A DNA stretch of 64,000 bases, from assembly GCA_030706405.1 (NCBI GenBank), contig JAUZOO010000001.1, positions 143,762 through 207,761 on the forward strand, read 5' to 3'. Made by a program: the position numbers and the translations under genes. The notes beneath the pieces are model-generated. The model was not told the DNA's origin, searched no databases, and saw only the letters and a list, made by a program, of their open reading frames with translations. Of this stretch, positions 35,699 through 43,630 are shown piece by piece. Source of the stretch: Bacteroidota bacterium. Lineage in GTDB: Bacteria; Bacteroidota; Bacteroidia; Bacteroidales; JAAUTT01. Positions within the stretch are counted from its first letter, which is position 1; every line of letters begins with the position of its first letter.

Positions 35699-36277
35699 TC
35701 AGTTTTTGTAATAGTTAATTAATTTTTTTTGAAGATTAAGCTTTGCCCGGTGTATCAGCGATTCGACCGACGATAGGGAAAGCTCCATGACTTCAGCTAT
35801 CTCCTGATACGAAAGTTCGTCGAATTTGTTTAAAGTAAAGGCTATACGTTGATTTTCGGGCAGGCTGTTTACCGCATTTTGTAATACCTGGCTACGCTCG
35901 CGGTAATCGATAGTTTCGGGCGAATTATGTGAGTTTTTGTCCTCAACATCCAAATTATTCGTTTTATCGCCTCCAAAAAACTGTTCGAGGCTGCGCACCA
36001 TCGTTTTCCATTTATTTTTGCGGATATGATTGAGCGATTTGTTAATCGCTATCCGGTATAACCAGGTAGAAAGTTTGGATTCGTTGCGGAATTGATGAAC
36101 CGACTCAAAAACTTCAATAAAAACATCCTGAGCAATGTCCTCTGCATCTTCGGAATGACGGATAAGATTGTAGCACGTTCGAAATACCAACGACTGATAC
36201 AGCTCAACCAGCTCCCGAAAGGCCGAACCATCGGAATTTATAAGGCGTTGAATCAATTCTGCATCAGTAGTTCTCAA
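35699..36277 (-). CDS. ECF-type RNA polymerase sigma factor
   Basis: 192 residues. Region 2 spans about 22-90 (LVFRTCYNLIRHSEDAEDIAQDVFIEVF, given in parts: NLIRHSEDAEDIAQDVF and STWLYRIAINKSLNHIRK) and region 4 about 130-185 (LPENQRIAFTLNKFDELSYQEIAEVM, in parts, then SSVESLIHRAKLNLQKKL). It is the first gene of the sigma, anti-sigma, Spy/CnrX-like set, a layout that signals an envelope or metal stress regulon. No TAnnTTTG box is seen upstream; autoregulation is likely but not shown. Confidence 0.93.
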   Translation of the reverse strand: MRTTDAELIQRLINSDGSAFRELVELYQSLVFRTCYNLIRHSEDAEDIAQDVFIEVFESVHQFRNESKLSTWLYRIAINKSLNHIRKNKWKTMVRSLEQFFGGDKTNNLDVEDKNSHNSPETIDYRERSQVLQNAVNSLPENQRIAFTLNKFDELSYQEIAEVMELSLSSVESLIHRAKLNLQKKLINYYKN

Positions 36278-36342
36278 AATACCTCTTATTTGAATGAATT
36301 AAGGCTGAGATTATATCAACAAATATGCCAAATTGAAGATGT

Positions 36343-37239
36343 TTACCGCTTGGTTTTCTTCTTGGCCTTTGGTTTGGCTTTAGATTTGGTGGATTTTGCC
36401 TTGGTAGTCTTACCTTTTACGGTCTTTGCCAAAGCTTTACCACGTATCGTTTTGGTTCGTTTTATGCTTGCTTTACCATGCCGACGCCCCTTTTTGCCTT
36501 TAATCGCACGTTTTTTATGGGCTTCCGACTCGTATTTAAAATTATCGGAGGTCAATGCAACCTCCTCTGTTTTAACTTTGCTCTCCTGAAAATCGATGAC
36601 GTCCCGTGGATTGATACGGTTACCAAGGTAACTTACCTCGAAATGAAGATGCGGCCCCGTGGAATGCCCGGTATTTCCGCCAAGTGCAATAATTTCGCCG
36701 GCTTTTACAACCTGATTCACATTTACAAGAATCTTGGATAAATGACCGTAAACAGTTTCGAGTCCGTTGTAATGCCGGATAACAATATAATTTCCATACC
36801 CGCTACCCTTTTTGGCAATACGTATCATTCCGTCAAATGCACTCATTACAGTATCACCAACATCAAGTTTCAGGTCGATGCCGTAATGCCAACGATAGCG
36901 CCTAAATCCAAACTCAGAGGATACATACCGGAAATGGGTGAGTGGGGAAGCGTAACTCGAAAGGTTAATCAGTGTGGTATCGGGTTTTCGTAGAAGGCTT
37001 ATTCCGTAAGGATTGACAACAAAATTGTTCCAGTTATTGTATAGCTCAGCACAAGGTACTTCGTTAAGATTTACCGGTAGTATCCGCGAAACAACGGTAT
37101 CTGTCGAATTATCATCATTAATATCGCCGTCAACTACTTCATTTGCGGGTATAGTATCGTTTTTTTGTTGAGCAAAAAGCGGAGTTTTTGAAAAACAAAG
37201 TGAAAGTGCAAAAATAAGAAACGTAACCTTATAACTCAT
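36343..37239 (-). CDS. M23 (LytM-type) peptidoglycan endopeptidase with basic tail
   Basis: 298 residues with a signal peptide (about 1-23, ending PLFAQ). The M23 domain at about 105-215 keeps all zinc and catalytic residues: H118 and D122 (RWHYGIDLKLD), H166 (VYGHLS) and H199 in PHLHFE. It should cut peptide cross-links in peptidoglycan. The last 60 residues (about 238-298) are almost entirely Lys, Ala, Thr and Arg with histone-like KGK and AKP repeats, which is unusual for this family and may bind teichoic-like or acidic wall polymers, DNA or LPS. A promoter box lies upstream at 37316-37323. Confidence 0.92.
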   Translation of the reverse strand: MSYKVTFLIFALSLCFSKTPLFAQQKNDTIPANEVVDGDINDDNSTDTVVSRILPVNLNEVPCAELYNNWNNFVVNPYGISLLRKPDTTLINLSSYASPLTHFRYVSSEFGFRRYRWHYGIDLKLDVGDTVMSAFDGMIRIAKKGSGYGNYIVIRHYNGLETVYGHLSKILVNVNQVVKAGEIIALGGNTGHSTGPHLHFEVSYLGNRINPRDVIDFQESKVKTEEVALTSDNFKYESEAHKKRAIKGKKGRRHGKASIKRTKTIRGKALAKTVKGKTTKAKSTKSKAKPKAKKKTKR

Positions 37240-37315
37240 GCCGAAATTTTGTTAAATCATTCACAATTAGTAATGTGCAGAAATCTTTCAGATTCAATGA
37301 TTTTAGGGTCAGCGA

Positions 37316-37323
37316 CAAATATA
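37316..37323 (-). promoter_or_regulatory. Putative -7 box for M23 peptidase gene
   Basis: Reads TATATTTG on the minus strand (TAnnTTTG match), 77 bases before the start codon. Confidence 0.5.
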
Positions 37324-37405
37324 GAAAAATAAAATGACAGGTTGGTTCTCCAAAATTTCACAAACATTGACATGAACGGTTATATCAGCTTAAAATCAGA
37401 CCGAT

Positions 37406-38083
37406 TTACAGCTCAATTTTTTCCATTTTACTCATATTCGAAAGAATTATCTGCTGATGTTTCAGCAAACCAGCACTTGGGGCTGCAGGATTTCTCTTTC
37501 GCGGATTTGGGAAAGCGGCAACAATGAGGGCGGCTTCGTTTCGCGTTAACTGGCTTGCAGGTTTATGAAAATATTTCTGAGATGCAGCTTCCACACCAAA
37601 AATCCCATCGCCCATTTCAATGGAGTTCAGGTAAACTTCCATGATGCGTTTTTTACTCCAGGTAGCTTCGATCAATGCCGTAAAATAAACTTCGAGGCCT
37701 TTACGCACATAATTACGACCCAGCCACAGAAATACATTTTTACTGGTCTGCTGCGAAATGGTACTTGCCCCGCGTACTCGCTTGCTCCGTTTATTATGTT
37801 TTTGAGCCTTTTGAATAGCCTCAAAATCGAATCCCCAGTGGTTTATAAAGTTACTGTCTTCGCCGGCTATTGCGGCAAGAATCATATTGTAAGAAATATG
37901 ATTAATAGATACCCATTGGTGCTTAAGATGCATTTTTTCGCCACCGATAGCCTGTTCTGCTACGCGCTGAACCATAAGCGGGGTAAAGGGTACCGGAACA
38001 AACCGGTATACCAGAACTCCCGAAAGGGAAAGCACCAGAAAGAAGATAATCAATATTTTTATCCCGCGAAAGAAAACATTCAT
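37406..38083 (-). CDS. mtgA: Monofunctional peptidoglycan glycosyltransferase
   Basis: About 225 residues from the ATG at 38083: one N-terminal membrane anchor (about 8-27), then the GT51 domain with catalytic E75 in GEDSNFINHWGFD, the second conserved block STISQQTSKNVFLW and the KKRIMEVYLN block. It polymerises lipid II without a transpeptidase domain. An upstream ATG (38110) would add nine residues but overlaps the promoter box at 38108-38115, so the shorter form is preferred. The M23 endopeptidase is encoded just downstream on the same strand. Confidence 0.93.
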   Translation of the reverse strand: MNVFFRGIKILIIFFLVLSLSGVLVYRFVPVPFTPLMVQRVAEQAIGGEKMHLKHQWVSINHISYNMILAAIAGEDSNFINHWGFDFEAIQKAQKHNKRSKRVRGASTISQQTSKNVFLWLGRNYVRKGLEVYFTALIEATWSKKRIMEVYLNSIEMGDGIFGVEAASQKYFHKPASQLTRNEAALIVAAFPNPRKRNPAAPSAGLLKHQQIILSNMSKMEKIEL

Positions 38084-38107
38084 TGTAACAGAGCGATTTT
38101 CGAACGG

Positions 38108-38115
38108 CAAAATTA
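38108..38115 (-). promoter_or_regulatory. Putative -7 box for mtgA
   Basis: TAATTTTG on the minus strand, an exact TAnnTTTG match, 25 bases before the preferred ATG. It decides the start in favour of 38083. Confidence 0.5.
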
Positions 38116-38196
38116 ATATTTTGTTTTAAATCACAGAAGGTTGTTTTTAATTGCCAAGCCTTACTAATTTTAACTTGCCATTTCAATATTTAAAGT

Positions 38197-39372
38197 ATGA
38201 AACAAAAAATTATAACGCGTACCATTCTTTTGGTTTCGCTGGTGAGCCTGTTTACCGATATTGCCAGCGAAATGCTTTACCCGGTAATGCCGGTATATCT
38301 GCGTTCAATTGGATTTTCGGTACTTCTCATCGGTATCCTCGAAGGGTTGGCTGAGGCCACGGCCGGATTGAGCAAGGGCTATTTTGGCAACCTCTCCGAT
38401 ACCCTCGGTAAACGCGTCCCTTTTGTGCGGATAGGCTACGCCCTGAGCGCCGTCTCAAAACCATTGATGGCCATATTTATTCAGCCTCTGTGGATATTCT
38501 TTGCCCGCACCCTCGACCGATTGGGCAAAGGTGTACGTACCAGTGCCCGCGACGCCATCCTCTCTGACGAGACCACCCCCGAACATAAAGGCCGCGTGTT
38601 TGGCTTTCACCGCTCGATGGATACGCTTGGCGCTGCCATTGGTCCGGTTATGGCTCTGATATTCCTAGCCCTGTTTCCCAAACAGTACAAATGGTTGTTT
38701 ATTATTGCATTTCTTCCGGGAGTGATGGCCGTATTGCTTACGTTTCTGGTACGCGACAAAGCCAAGGGCCAGCATCTAGCTAAAAAATCGGTATCATTTT
38801 TCACCTATCTAAAATATTGGAATATTGCCAATGCCAATTACAAAAAACTCGTTATCGGTTTATTAGCCTTTACCCTTTTTAACAGCTCAGACGCATTTTT
38901 ACTTCTGGTGCTGAAGGAAAAGGACTTTTCGGATGTAGCGATGATTGGTTTTTACATCTTTTATAACCTTTGTTATGCCCTGCTCAGCTATCCGGTGGGC
39001 ATCCTGGCTGATAAAATAGGTTTGAAACGAGTACTGGTTGCAGGTATGCTGCTCTTTGTTGTGGTTTATGGGGCAATATCGTTTGCAAGCGGCATCGTGT
39101 TTCTGGGTTTTATATTTGGTGTGTACGGCATTTACGCCAGCGCTACCGAAGGTGTTTCAAAAGCATTAATCACCAATTTATCCGACAAAAGCGATACAGC
39201 CACTGCCATTGGATTTTATTCCAGTTTTTCGAGCGTATTTGCCTTACTAGCTAGCAGTTTGGGAGGTTTTATATGGTTTACTTTTTCGCCCAAAGCAATG
39301 TTCCTGGTGTCGGCGGTAAGTGTGCTTTTAGTGGTGATTTATTTTACTGTAATTTTTAGAAGGAAGAAATAA
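38197..39372 (+). CDS. Major facilitator superfamily transporter
   Basis: 391 residues with about twelve hydrophobic segments. MFS signatures are present: the loop 2-3 motif GNLSDTLGKRVPF near 62-74, LDRLGKGVRTSARDAIL near 107-123 and the second-half repeat GILADKIGLKRVLV. The sequence is of the type often annotated as drug or small-molecule efflux, but I cannot name the substrate. It is divergent from mtgA and followed after 137 bases by a separately promoted TolC-like gene. Confidence 0.88.
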   Translation: MKQKIITRTILLVSLVSLFTDIASEMLYPVMPVYLRSIGFSVLLIGILEGLAEATAGLSKGYFGNLSDTLGKRVPFVRIGYALSAVSKPLMAIFIQPLWIFFARTLDRLGKGVRTSARDAILSDETTPEHKGRVFGFHRSMDTLGAAIGPVMALIFLALFPKQYKWLFIIAFLPGVMAVLLTFLVRDKAKGQHLAKKSVSFFTYLKYWNIANANYKKLVIGLLAFTLFNSSDAFLLLVLKEKDFSDVAMIGFYIFYNLCYALLSYPVGILADKIGLKRVLVAGMLLFVVVYGAISFASGIVFLGFIFGVYGIYASATEGVSKALITNLSDKSDTATAIGFYSSFSSVFALLASSLGGFIWFTFSPKAMFLVSAVSVLLVVIYFTVIFRRKK

Positions 39373-39455
39373 AACGGACATTTTTTGTTCTTTTGTTTGG
39401 AAGAATATCTCGACACTCGCAACAAAATACTCATAATCAGGCCAATGCTTACATA

Positions 39456-39487
39456 TTTGCAGGCTACCCGTGTTTAGCCTATCTTTG
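39456..39487 (+). promoter_or_regulatory. Promoter of TolC-like gene (-33 TTTG and -7 TATCTTTG)
   Basis: TTTG at 39456-39459 and TATCTTTG at 39480-39487 are separated by 20 bases, the spacing expected for the Bacteroidetes housekeeping promoter. The start codon is at 39510. This is the best complete promoter in the window. Confidence 0.7.
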
Positions 39488-39509
39488 TTTAAATAAAAGA
39501 TAGCCCTGT

Positions 39510-40751
39510 ATGATAAACGAATTATTAATATCGGGAATTTTGTTCATCACATTTCACACGGCCTCGGCACAAAACCATCCAACAGTAATGCTGTCGATGG
39601 ACGATGCCGTTAAAATTGCCATTACCAATCATCCTGCGTCAAAAAATGCCGTACTTAAAGTTGAGGCCGTTAAATTGCAGAAGCAAATGGCCATCGACCC
39701 CGGACCTATGGAAGTCGGCTATCAATACGGACAAATTAATTCGACGCTAAATGACCGGTTTATAGAAATAGGTCAGAACTTTGGCTCACCGTTTACCCAT
39801 ATCCAAAAAAGACGGCAGGCCAGGGAAAATATAAAACTTACCGAAGCCGAACAAAAACTTGTGATAAAACAACTTTCGGCCGATGTTAAAAAAGCCTATA
39901 CCAACTGGGTTTATCAATATTGCAAATGGAAATTGCTAAGGCAGGAAGCTGAAGAATATAACAGTTTTATGATGTACATCGGCGAACTAAAAGCGGAGAC
40001 GGATTCCGCCCAATCGTCCAAAGCAGACTCTGCAGAAGTTGCCGAACGGTTTGAGCTAAACTCCATCGAAACCCGTTATGCCGAGGCCCAGAACGAAAAT
40101 TTTCAGGCCGAACAAGAGTACAAAATAGCAACCAATCAATTGCAACAATGGCTGGTCGCGGACGATAACGTTGCCCCGGGCGATTCAACACTCGAACTAT
40201 ATTCGATAAAGACAATAAACATTGGTCCCGATAAATTTTCGCCCACCAACCACCTGACTTATTATCAATCGCTGAAAAACGTAAGCAATGCGCAACTTAA
40301 AGTTGAGCAATCACGCTTTTTCCCCGAAATTGGTGCGGGGTATTTCAATCAGGTTATTAACCATCAGAAAGGTTTTCAGGGGCTAAGCATCGGGATGACT
40401 GTCCCGCTATGGTTTATTCCGCAAAAAGCCAGGGTTGCTGAAGCCCGCATCAACCAAAAAATCGTTGAAAATGAAATTGAGTACCAAAAATTCTCGTTAA
40501 CCAAAAGCATCGAAAACCTAAAAATTAAACTCGACCAGCATTTTGTTTCGGTAAGTTTTTACCGGGAAAATGCCCTCGAAAATGCCGATATGCAGGAAAA
40601 AATAACTGCCGAACGTTTCAAAAAACGCGAGATTAACGGGGCATCTTACCTCGATAGCCGCAATAACATCCTTCAAACACGGCTCGAATACCTCGAAAAA
40701 TTAAAGGAATATAATCTTACCGCAATCCAGCTCGAATATTATGTCAATTAA
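39510..40751 (+). CDS. TolC/CzcC-family outer-membrane efflux protein
   Basis: 413 residues with a signal peptide (about 1-20, ending TASAQ). The rest is largely helical with the TolC-family pattern: LSMDDAVKIAITNHPASKNA at the start of the first repeat and a second half that begins near 245, ending in LKEYNLTAIQLEYYVN. The sequence is closest to heavy-metal (CzcC) type channels in my judgement. No membrane-fusion or RND pump gene is adjacent, so its inner-membrane partner must be encoded elsewhere. Confidence 0.85.
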   Translation: MINELLISGILFITFHTASAQNHPTVMLSMDDAVKIAITNHPASKNAVLKVEAVKLQKQMAIDPGPMEVGYQYGQINSTLNDRFIEIGQNFGSPFTHIQKRRQARENIKLTEAEQKLVIKQLSADVKKAYTNWVYQYCKWKLLRQEAEEYNSFMMYIGELKAETDSAQSSKADSAEVAERFELNSIETRYAEAQNENFQAEQEYKIATNQLQQWLVADDNVAPGDSTLELYSIKTINIGPDKFSPTNHLTYYQSLKNVSNAQLKVEQSRFFPEIGAGYFNQVINHQKGFQGLSIGMTVPLWFIPQKARVAEARINQKIVENEIEYQKFSLTKSIENLKIKLDQHFVSVSFYRENALENADMQEKITAERFKKREINGASYLDSRNNILQTRLEYLEKLKEYNLTAIQLEYYVN

Positions 40752-40803
40752 TCATCCGCTAACGGATTAACCGGCATAATCAGGCCTTTTCAAAAAATAT
40801 CCG

Positions 40804-40811
40804 TAAATTTG
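40804..40811 (+). promoter_or_regulatory. Putative -7 box for coiled-coil protein gene
   Basis: TAAATTTG (TAnnTTTG match), 31 bases before the ATG at 40842. It supports that ATG over an upstream one at 40809, which would overlap the promoter. Confidence 0.5.
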
Positions 40812-40841
40812 TGTTTAATTAATTCTAAAAATGAAAGTCTA

Positions 40842-41735
40842 ATGGAAAATACCGATTTTCAACAACCAAAATCAAACAAGGGGTTAACAATCCTGTTGAT
40901 TGTTGTTATCCTTGCTTTGGGGGCAGCTATCATTGTATTATCTACCAAACTGAGCCAGGTAAAGAACGACTCATCTCAGGCCCAGACGTTATTGGAAGAC
41001 CAGAAACAATCGCTTAAAAAGGAACTTACCGATATGATTGGTCAATACGACGCCCTTAAAGGCAATAATGACAGTATGAACCAAAAAATAAGCGGGCAGC
41101 AGGATAAAATTAAACGATTGCTTAACGAACATGCTTCCAATGTACAATTAATCAATAAGTACAAAAAGGAACTTGCTACACTTCGCGAAGTTTTAAGGAG
41201 CTACATCGTTCAGGTCGATTCGCTCAACACCCGTAACCAGCAGCTTTCGCAGGAAAATGTGCAGGTAAAGTCTAACCTCAGCGAGGCGCGTAATGAAAAC
41301 GAAAAACTGAACCAGGAAAAAACGAATCTTTCGTCGCAAGTACAGAAAGCTGCCGTAATTACAGCTGGCAATATAACTGTTACGCCGCTTAATAAACGGG
41401 CAAAGGAAGAAACTAAACTGAAAAATATCCTGAAACTGAAAGTTTGTCTCACCCTTCGCGAAAACACTATTGCCAAGGCCGGAACCAAAGAAGTTTACAT
41501 CCGGATTCTCCGTTCCAATGGAGAGGTAATGGCCTACTCGCAGTCGGATGTATTCGAATATCGCGGACAATCCATTGTTTACTCGGCTAAACGTCAGGTT
41601 GAATACGATAATAAAGATATTGACCTTTGTATCTTCTGGGACAATAACAATCAACTGGCTATTGGTGATTATTCCGTAGAAATTTATACCGATGGCAATC
41701 AAATAGGATCCTCACGGTTTACAATCAAGAAATAG
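40842..41735 (+). CDS. Membrane-anchored coiled-coil protein of unknown function
   Basis: 297 residues. A single membrane helix at about 18-38 (LTILLIVVILALGAAIIVL) is followed by a long coiled coil (about 40-175, heptads such as LLEDQKQSLKKELTDM and NEKLNQEKTNLSSQ), and then a C-terminal beta-rich domain of about 110 residues (KLKVCLTLRENTIAKAGTKEVYIRILRSNGEV in parts; ending in a YSVEIYTDGNQIGSSRF strand) that looks immunoglobulin-like. I do not recognise a named family. It probably sits in the inner membrane with the coiled coil in the periplasm. Confidence 0.78.
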   Translation: MENTDFQQPKSNKGLTILLIVVILALGAAIIVLSTKLSQVKNDSSQAQTLLEDQKQSLKKELTDMIGQYDALKGNNDSMNQKISGQQDKIKRLLNEHASNVQLINKYKKELATLREVLRSYIVQVDSLNTRNQQLSQENVQVKSNLSEARNENEKLNQEKTNLSSQVQKAAVITAGNITVTPLNKRAKEETKLKNILKLKVCLTLRENTIAKAGTKEVYIRILRSNGEVMAYSQSDVFEYRGQSIVYSAKRQVEYDNKDIDLCIFWDNNNQLAIGDYSVEIYTDGNQIGSSRFTIKK

Positions 41736-41748
41736 TCAAACGGACTAC

Positions 41749-41786
41749 AAAAAATCCCCGGCAAATCGATTTGCCGGGGATTTTTT
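41749..41786. terminator. Bidirectional terminator
   Basis: aaaaaatccccggcaaat and atttgccggggatttttt form a perfect 18-bp stem with a 2-base nominal loop, between the converging coiled-coil and OmpA-family genes. Confidence 0.93.
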
Positions 41787-41817
41787 GTATTGTATAGCTT
41801 TTCAAAAGCTATTTCTT

Positions 41818-43320
41818 TTAGAATTCTACTTTAAATTCAACCCTACGGTTTTTAGCACGTCCTTCGGCTGTTTTATTATCGGCAACCGGCATGGTAGCAC
41901 CGTAACCTTTGGCTTTCAGCCTGCTCTCTGCAATACCTTTGGAAACAAGATATTTCTTAACAGCCTGTGCCCTGTTTTCGGATAAGGTCATATTCTTATC
42001 GTCAGCACCTACGTTATCAGTATGTCCGTTAATTATCAGGTTATACTCCGGATTTTGTTTTAAGATGTTGACCACATCGTCCAAAATTGAGTTAGATGTT
42101 TTCTTGATAACATCTTTCCCTGTTTCGAACTGAATTCCCTGCAAAGCTCTCTCAAACACCTTTTTTGCTTCAGCTTTCACTTCGGGGCAGCCTTTGTTTT
42201 CCTTGGTTCCCTTTACAGTCGGGCATTTATCAAGATAATCAGGAACGCCGTCGCCATCGGTATCGATCGGGCAACCATCCTTATCAACTTTTACACCGGC
42301 TGGTGTATCGGGGCATTTGTCAAGATAGTCAGCAACGCCATCGCCGTCGGAATCAAGCGGACATCCATTTTTATCAACTTTTACACCGGCTGGAGTGTTC
42401 GGGCATTTATCCATGTAGTCGGCAACACCATCGCCATCGGAATCGAGCGGACAACCGTTAGCGTCAACTTTTACGCCGGCAGGGGTGTTCGGGCATTTAT
42501 CCATGCTATCGGGAACGCCGTCGCCATCAGAATCCATTGAACAGCCATTGCTATCGACCTTTTCACCGGCTGGGGTATTGGGACATTTATCCAGATAATC
42601 GGGAACACCGTCGCCGTCAGAGTCGAAAGGACAGCCATTCTTGTCAACTTTTACACCGGCTGGGGTATTGGGGCATTTATCCATTTTATCGGAAACACCG
42701 TCACCGTCGGAATCCTTACTCTTACCAAAGTTAAAGACAACGCCCAAACTATGTTGCAACTGCCAGTCGTTTCCGCCAATAACAGCAGCATCGCGACGAT
42801 CGCGGTTGGTCCATCCAAGCGATGCCTGGTAACGCAACGAAAAACTTTTAGATATAAAATATTCGAGTCCTAACCCAAACGGTATCACAAAATCATAGCC
42901 TGTTTGTTTAGATTTTTTTCCATAGCGATATGCCGTTAACCCCGTAAAATAACGGGTTCCAACACCAGCAAAAAGGTAAGGGATAAGTTTGGACTCTTCT
43001 CTGGTAATAAGTTTTAAACGCATGGTAACATCGGCGTACCGCATTTCGCCCTGAAACTTGTTGCGGGTATCGGAGAAATATCCATGCCGTCCCCACGTCC
43101 CGGAAAGTGTTGCATCCCAATACTCATTTATATACCTTGAGAACGAGAGACCAGCAAAACCATAATAGGCTTTGTTAAAATTAAAGAATCCCCACCCAAG
43201 GTCACCGTTATATTCGGATTTCCCTCCATAAAGACCGAGCGCCCAGGGTTTATCCTTTGTTTGACTGAAAAGACCTGATGTTAAGCACAGTAATGCCAAA
43301 ATAAACGAAACTTTTTTCAT
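41818..43320 (-). CDS. OmpA-family outer-membrane protein with thrombospondin type 3 repeats
   Basis: 500 residues: signal peptide (1-20), an eight-stranded-type beta-barrel domain (about 24-200), six thrombospondin type 3 repeats (203-378) of the form DSDGDGVxDxxDKCPNTPAG with calcium-binding aspartates and paired cysteines, and a C-terminal OmpA domain (about 385-500) with the peptidoglycan-binding NGHTDNVGADDKNMTLSENRA motif. The protein anchors the outer membrane to the wall, with a stiff Ca2+-loaded stalk between. A near-match to the -7 box (AATCTTTG on the minus strand) lies about 20 bases upstream. It is typical of major OmpA-like proteins of Bacteroidetes. Confidence 0.93.
   Translation of the reverse strand: MKKVSFILALLCLTSGLFSQTKDKPWALGLYGGKSEYNGDLGWGFFNFNKAYYGFAGLSFSRYINEYWDATLSGTWGRHGYFSDTRNKFQGEMRYADVTMRLKLITREESKLIPYLFAGVGTRYFTGLTAYRYGKKSKQTGYDFVIPFGLGLEYFISKSFSLRYQASLGWTNRDRRDAAVIGGNDWQLQHSLGVVFNFGKSKDSDGDGVSDKMDKCPNTPAGVKVDKNGCPFDSDGDGVPDYLDKCPNTPAGEKVDSNGCSMDSDGDGVPDSMDKCPNTPAGVKVDANGCPLDSDGDGVADYMDKCPNTPAGVKVDKNGCPLDSDGDGVADYLDKCPDTPAGVKVDKDGCPIDTDGDGVPDYLDKCPTVKGTKENKGCPEVKAEAKKVFERALQGIQFETGKDVIKKTSNSILDDVVNILKQNPEYNLIINGHTDNVGADDKNMTLSENRAQAVKKYLVSKGIAESRLKAKGYGATMPVADNKTAEGRAKNRRVEFKVEF
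42190..42714 (-). repeat. Tandem 90-bp repeats encoding thrombospondin type 3 units
   Basis: Five full units of 30 residues (90 bases) and a shorter sixth lie within the OmpA-family gene. The units are diverged in codons but closely alike in protein. Confidence 0.9.
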
Positions 43321-43630
43321 AGACTTGATTTTAGGTTAAACAAAGATTTATTGATGTAGTAAATCGTATATCCTGAAATTTCAATGAACTGTCTCCCCAA
43401 TCTCCCTTAAATACCAACCACTTCCAACAACAACAAAACGAATATACCAAATAAAACGCAATATGTCAACACAATAGTCACTATTTATAATTAATGATTT
43501 TTTTTGAACACCTTCGGTTAATATTTTATAATTTTCCGCCCCGAAAATTGCACCCTTATTTCCGGTTTCTACCGGAATTATTTCTGCCTTTGAATTCTTG
43601 CCAATATATTTATAGTTAAATAGTAAGCTT
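43321..43630. other. 310-base divergent intergenic region
   Basis: Lies between the OmpA-family and DUF4403 genes. It holds the presumed promoters of both and a small hairpin (tccggtttctaccgga) near 43560. I see no small gene or RNA in it. Confidence 0.5.

Noticed and set aside
42190-42714. Regular 90-base spacing suggesting a CRISPR-like array
   Set aside because: The units are translated as thrombospondin type 3 repeats in an intact OmpA-family gene, without unique spacers.
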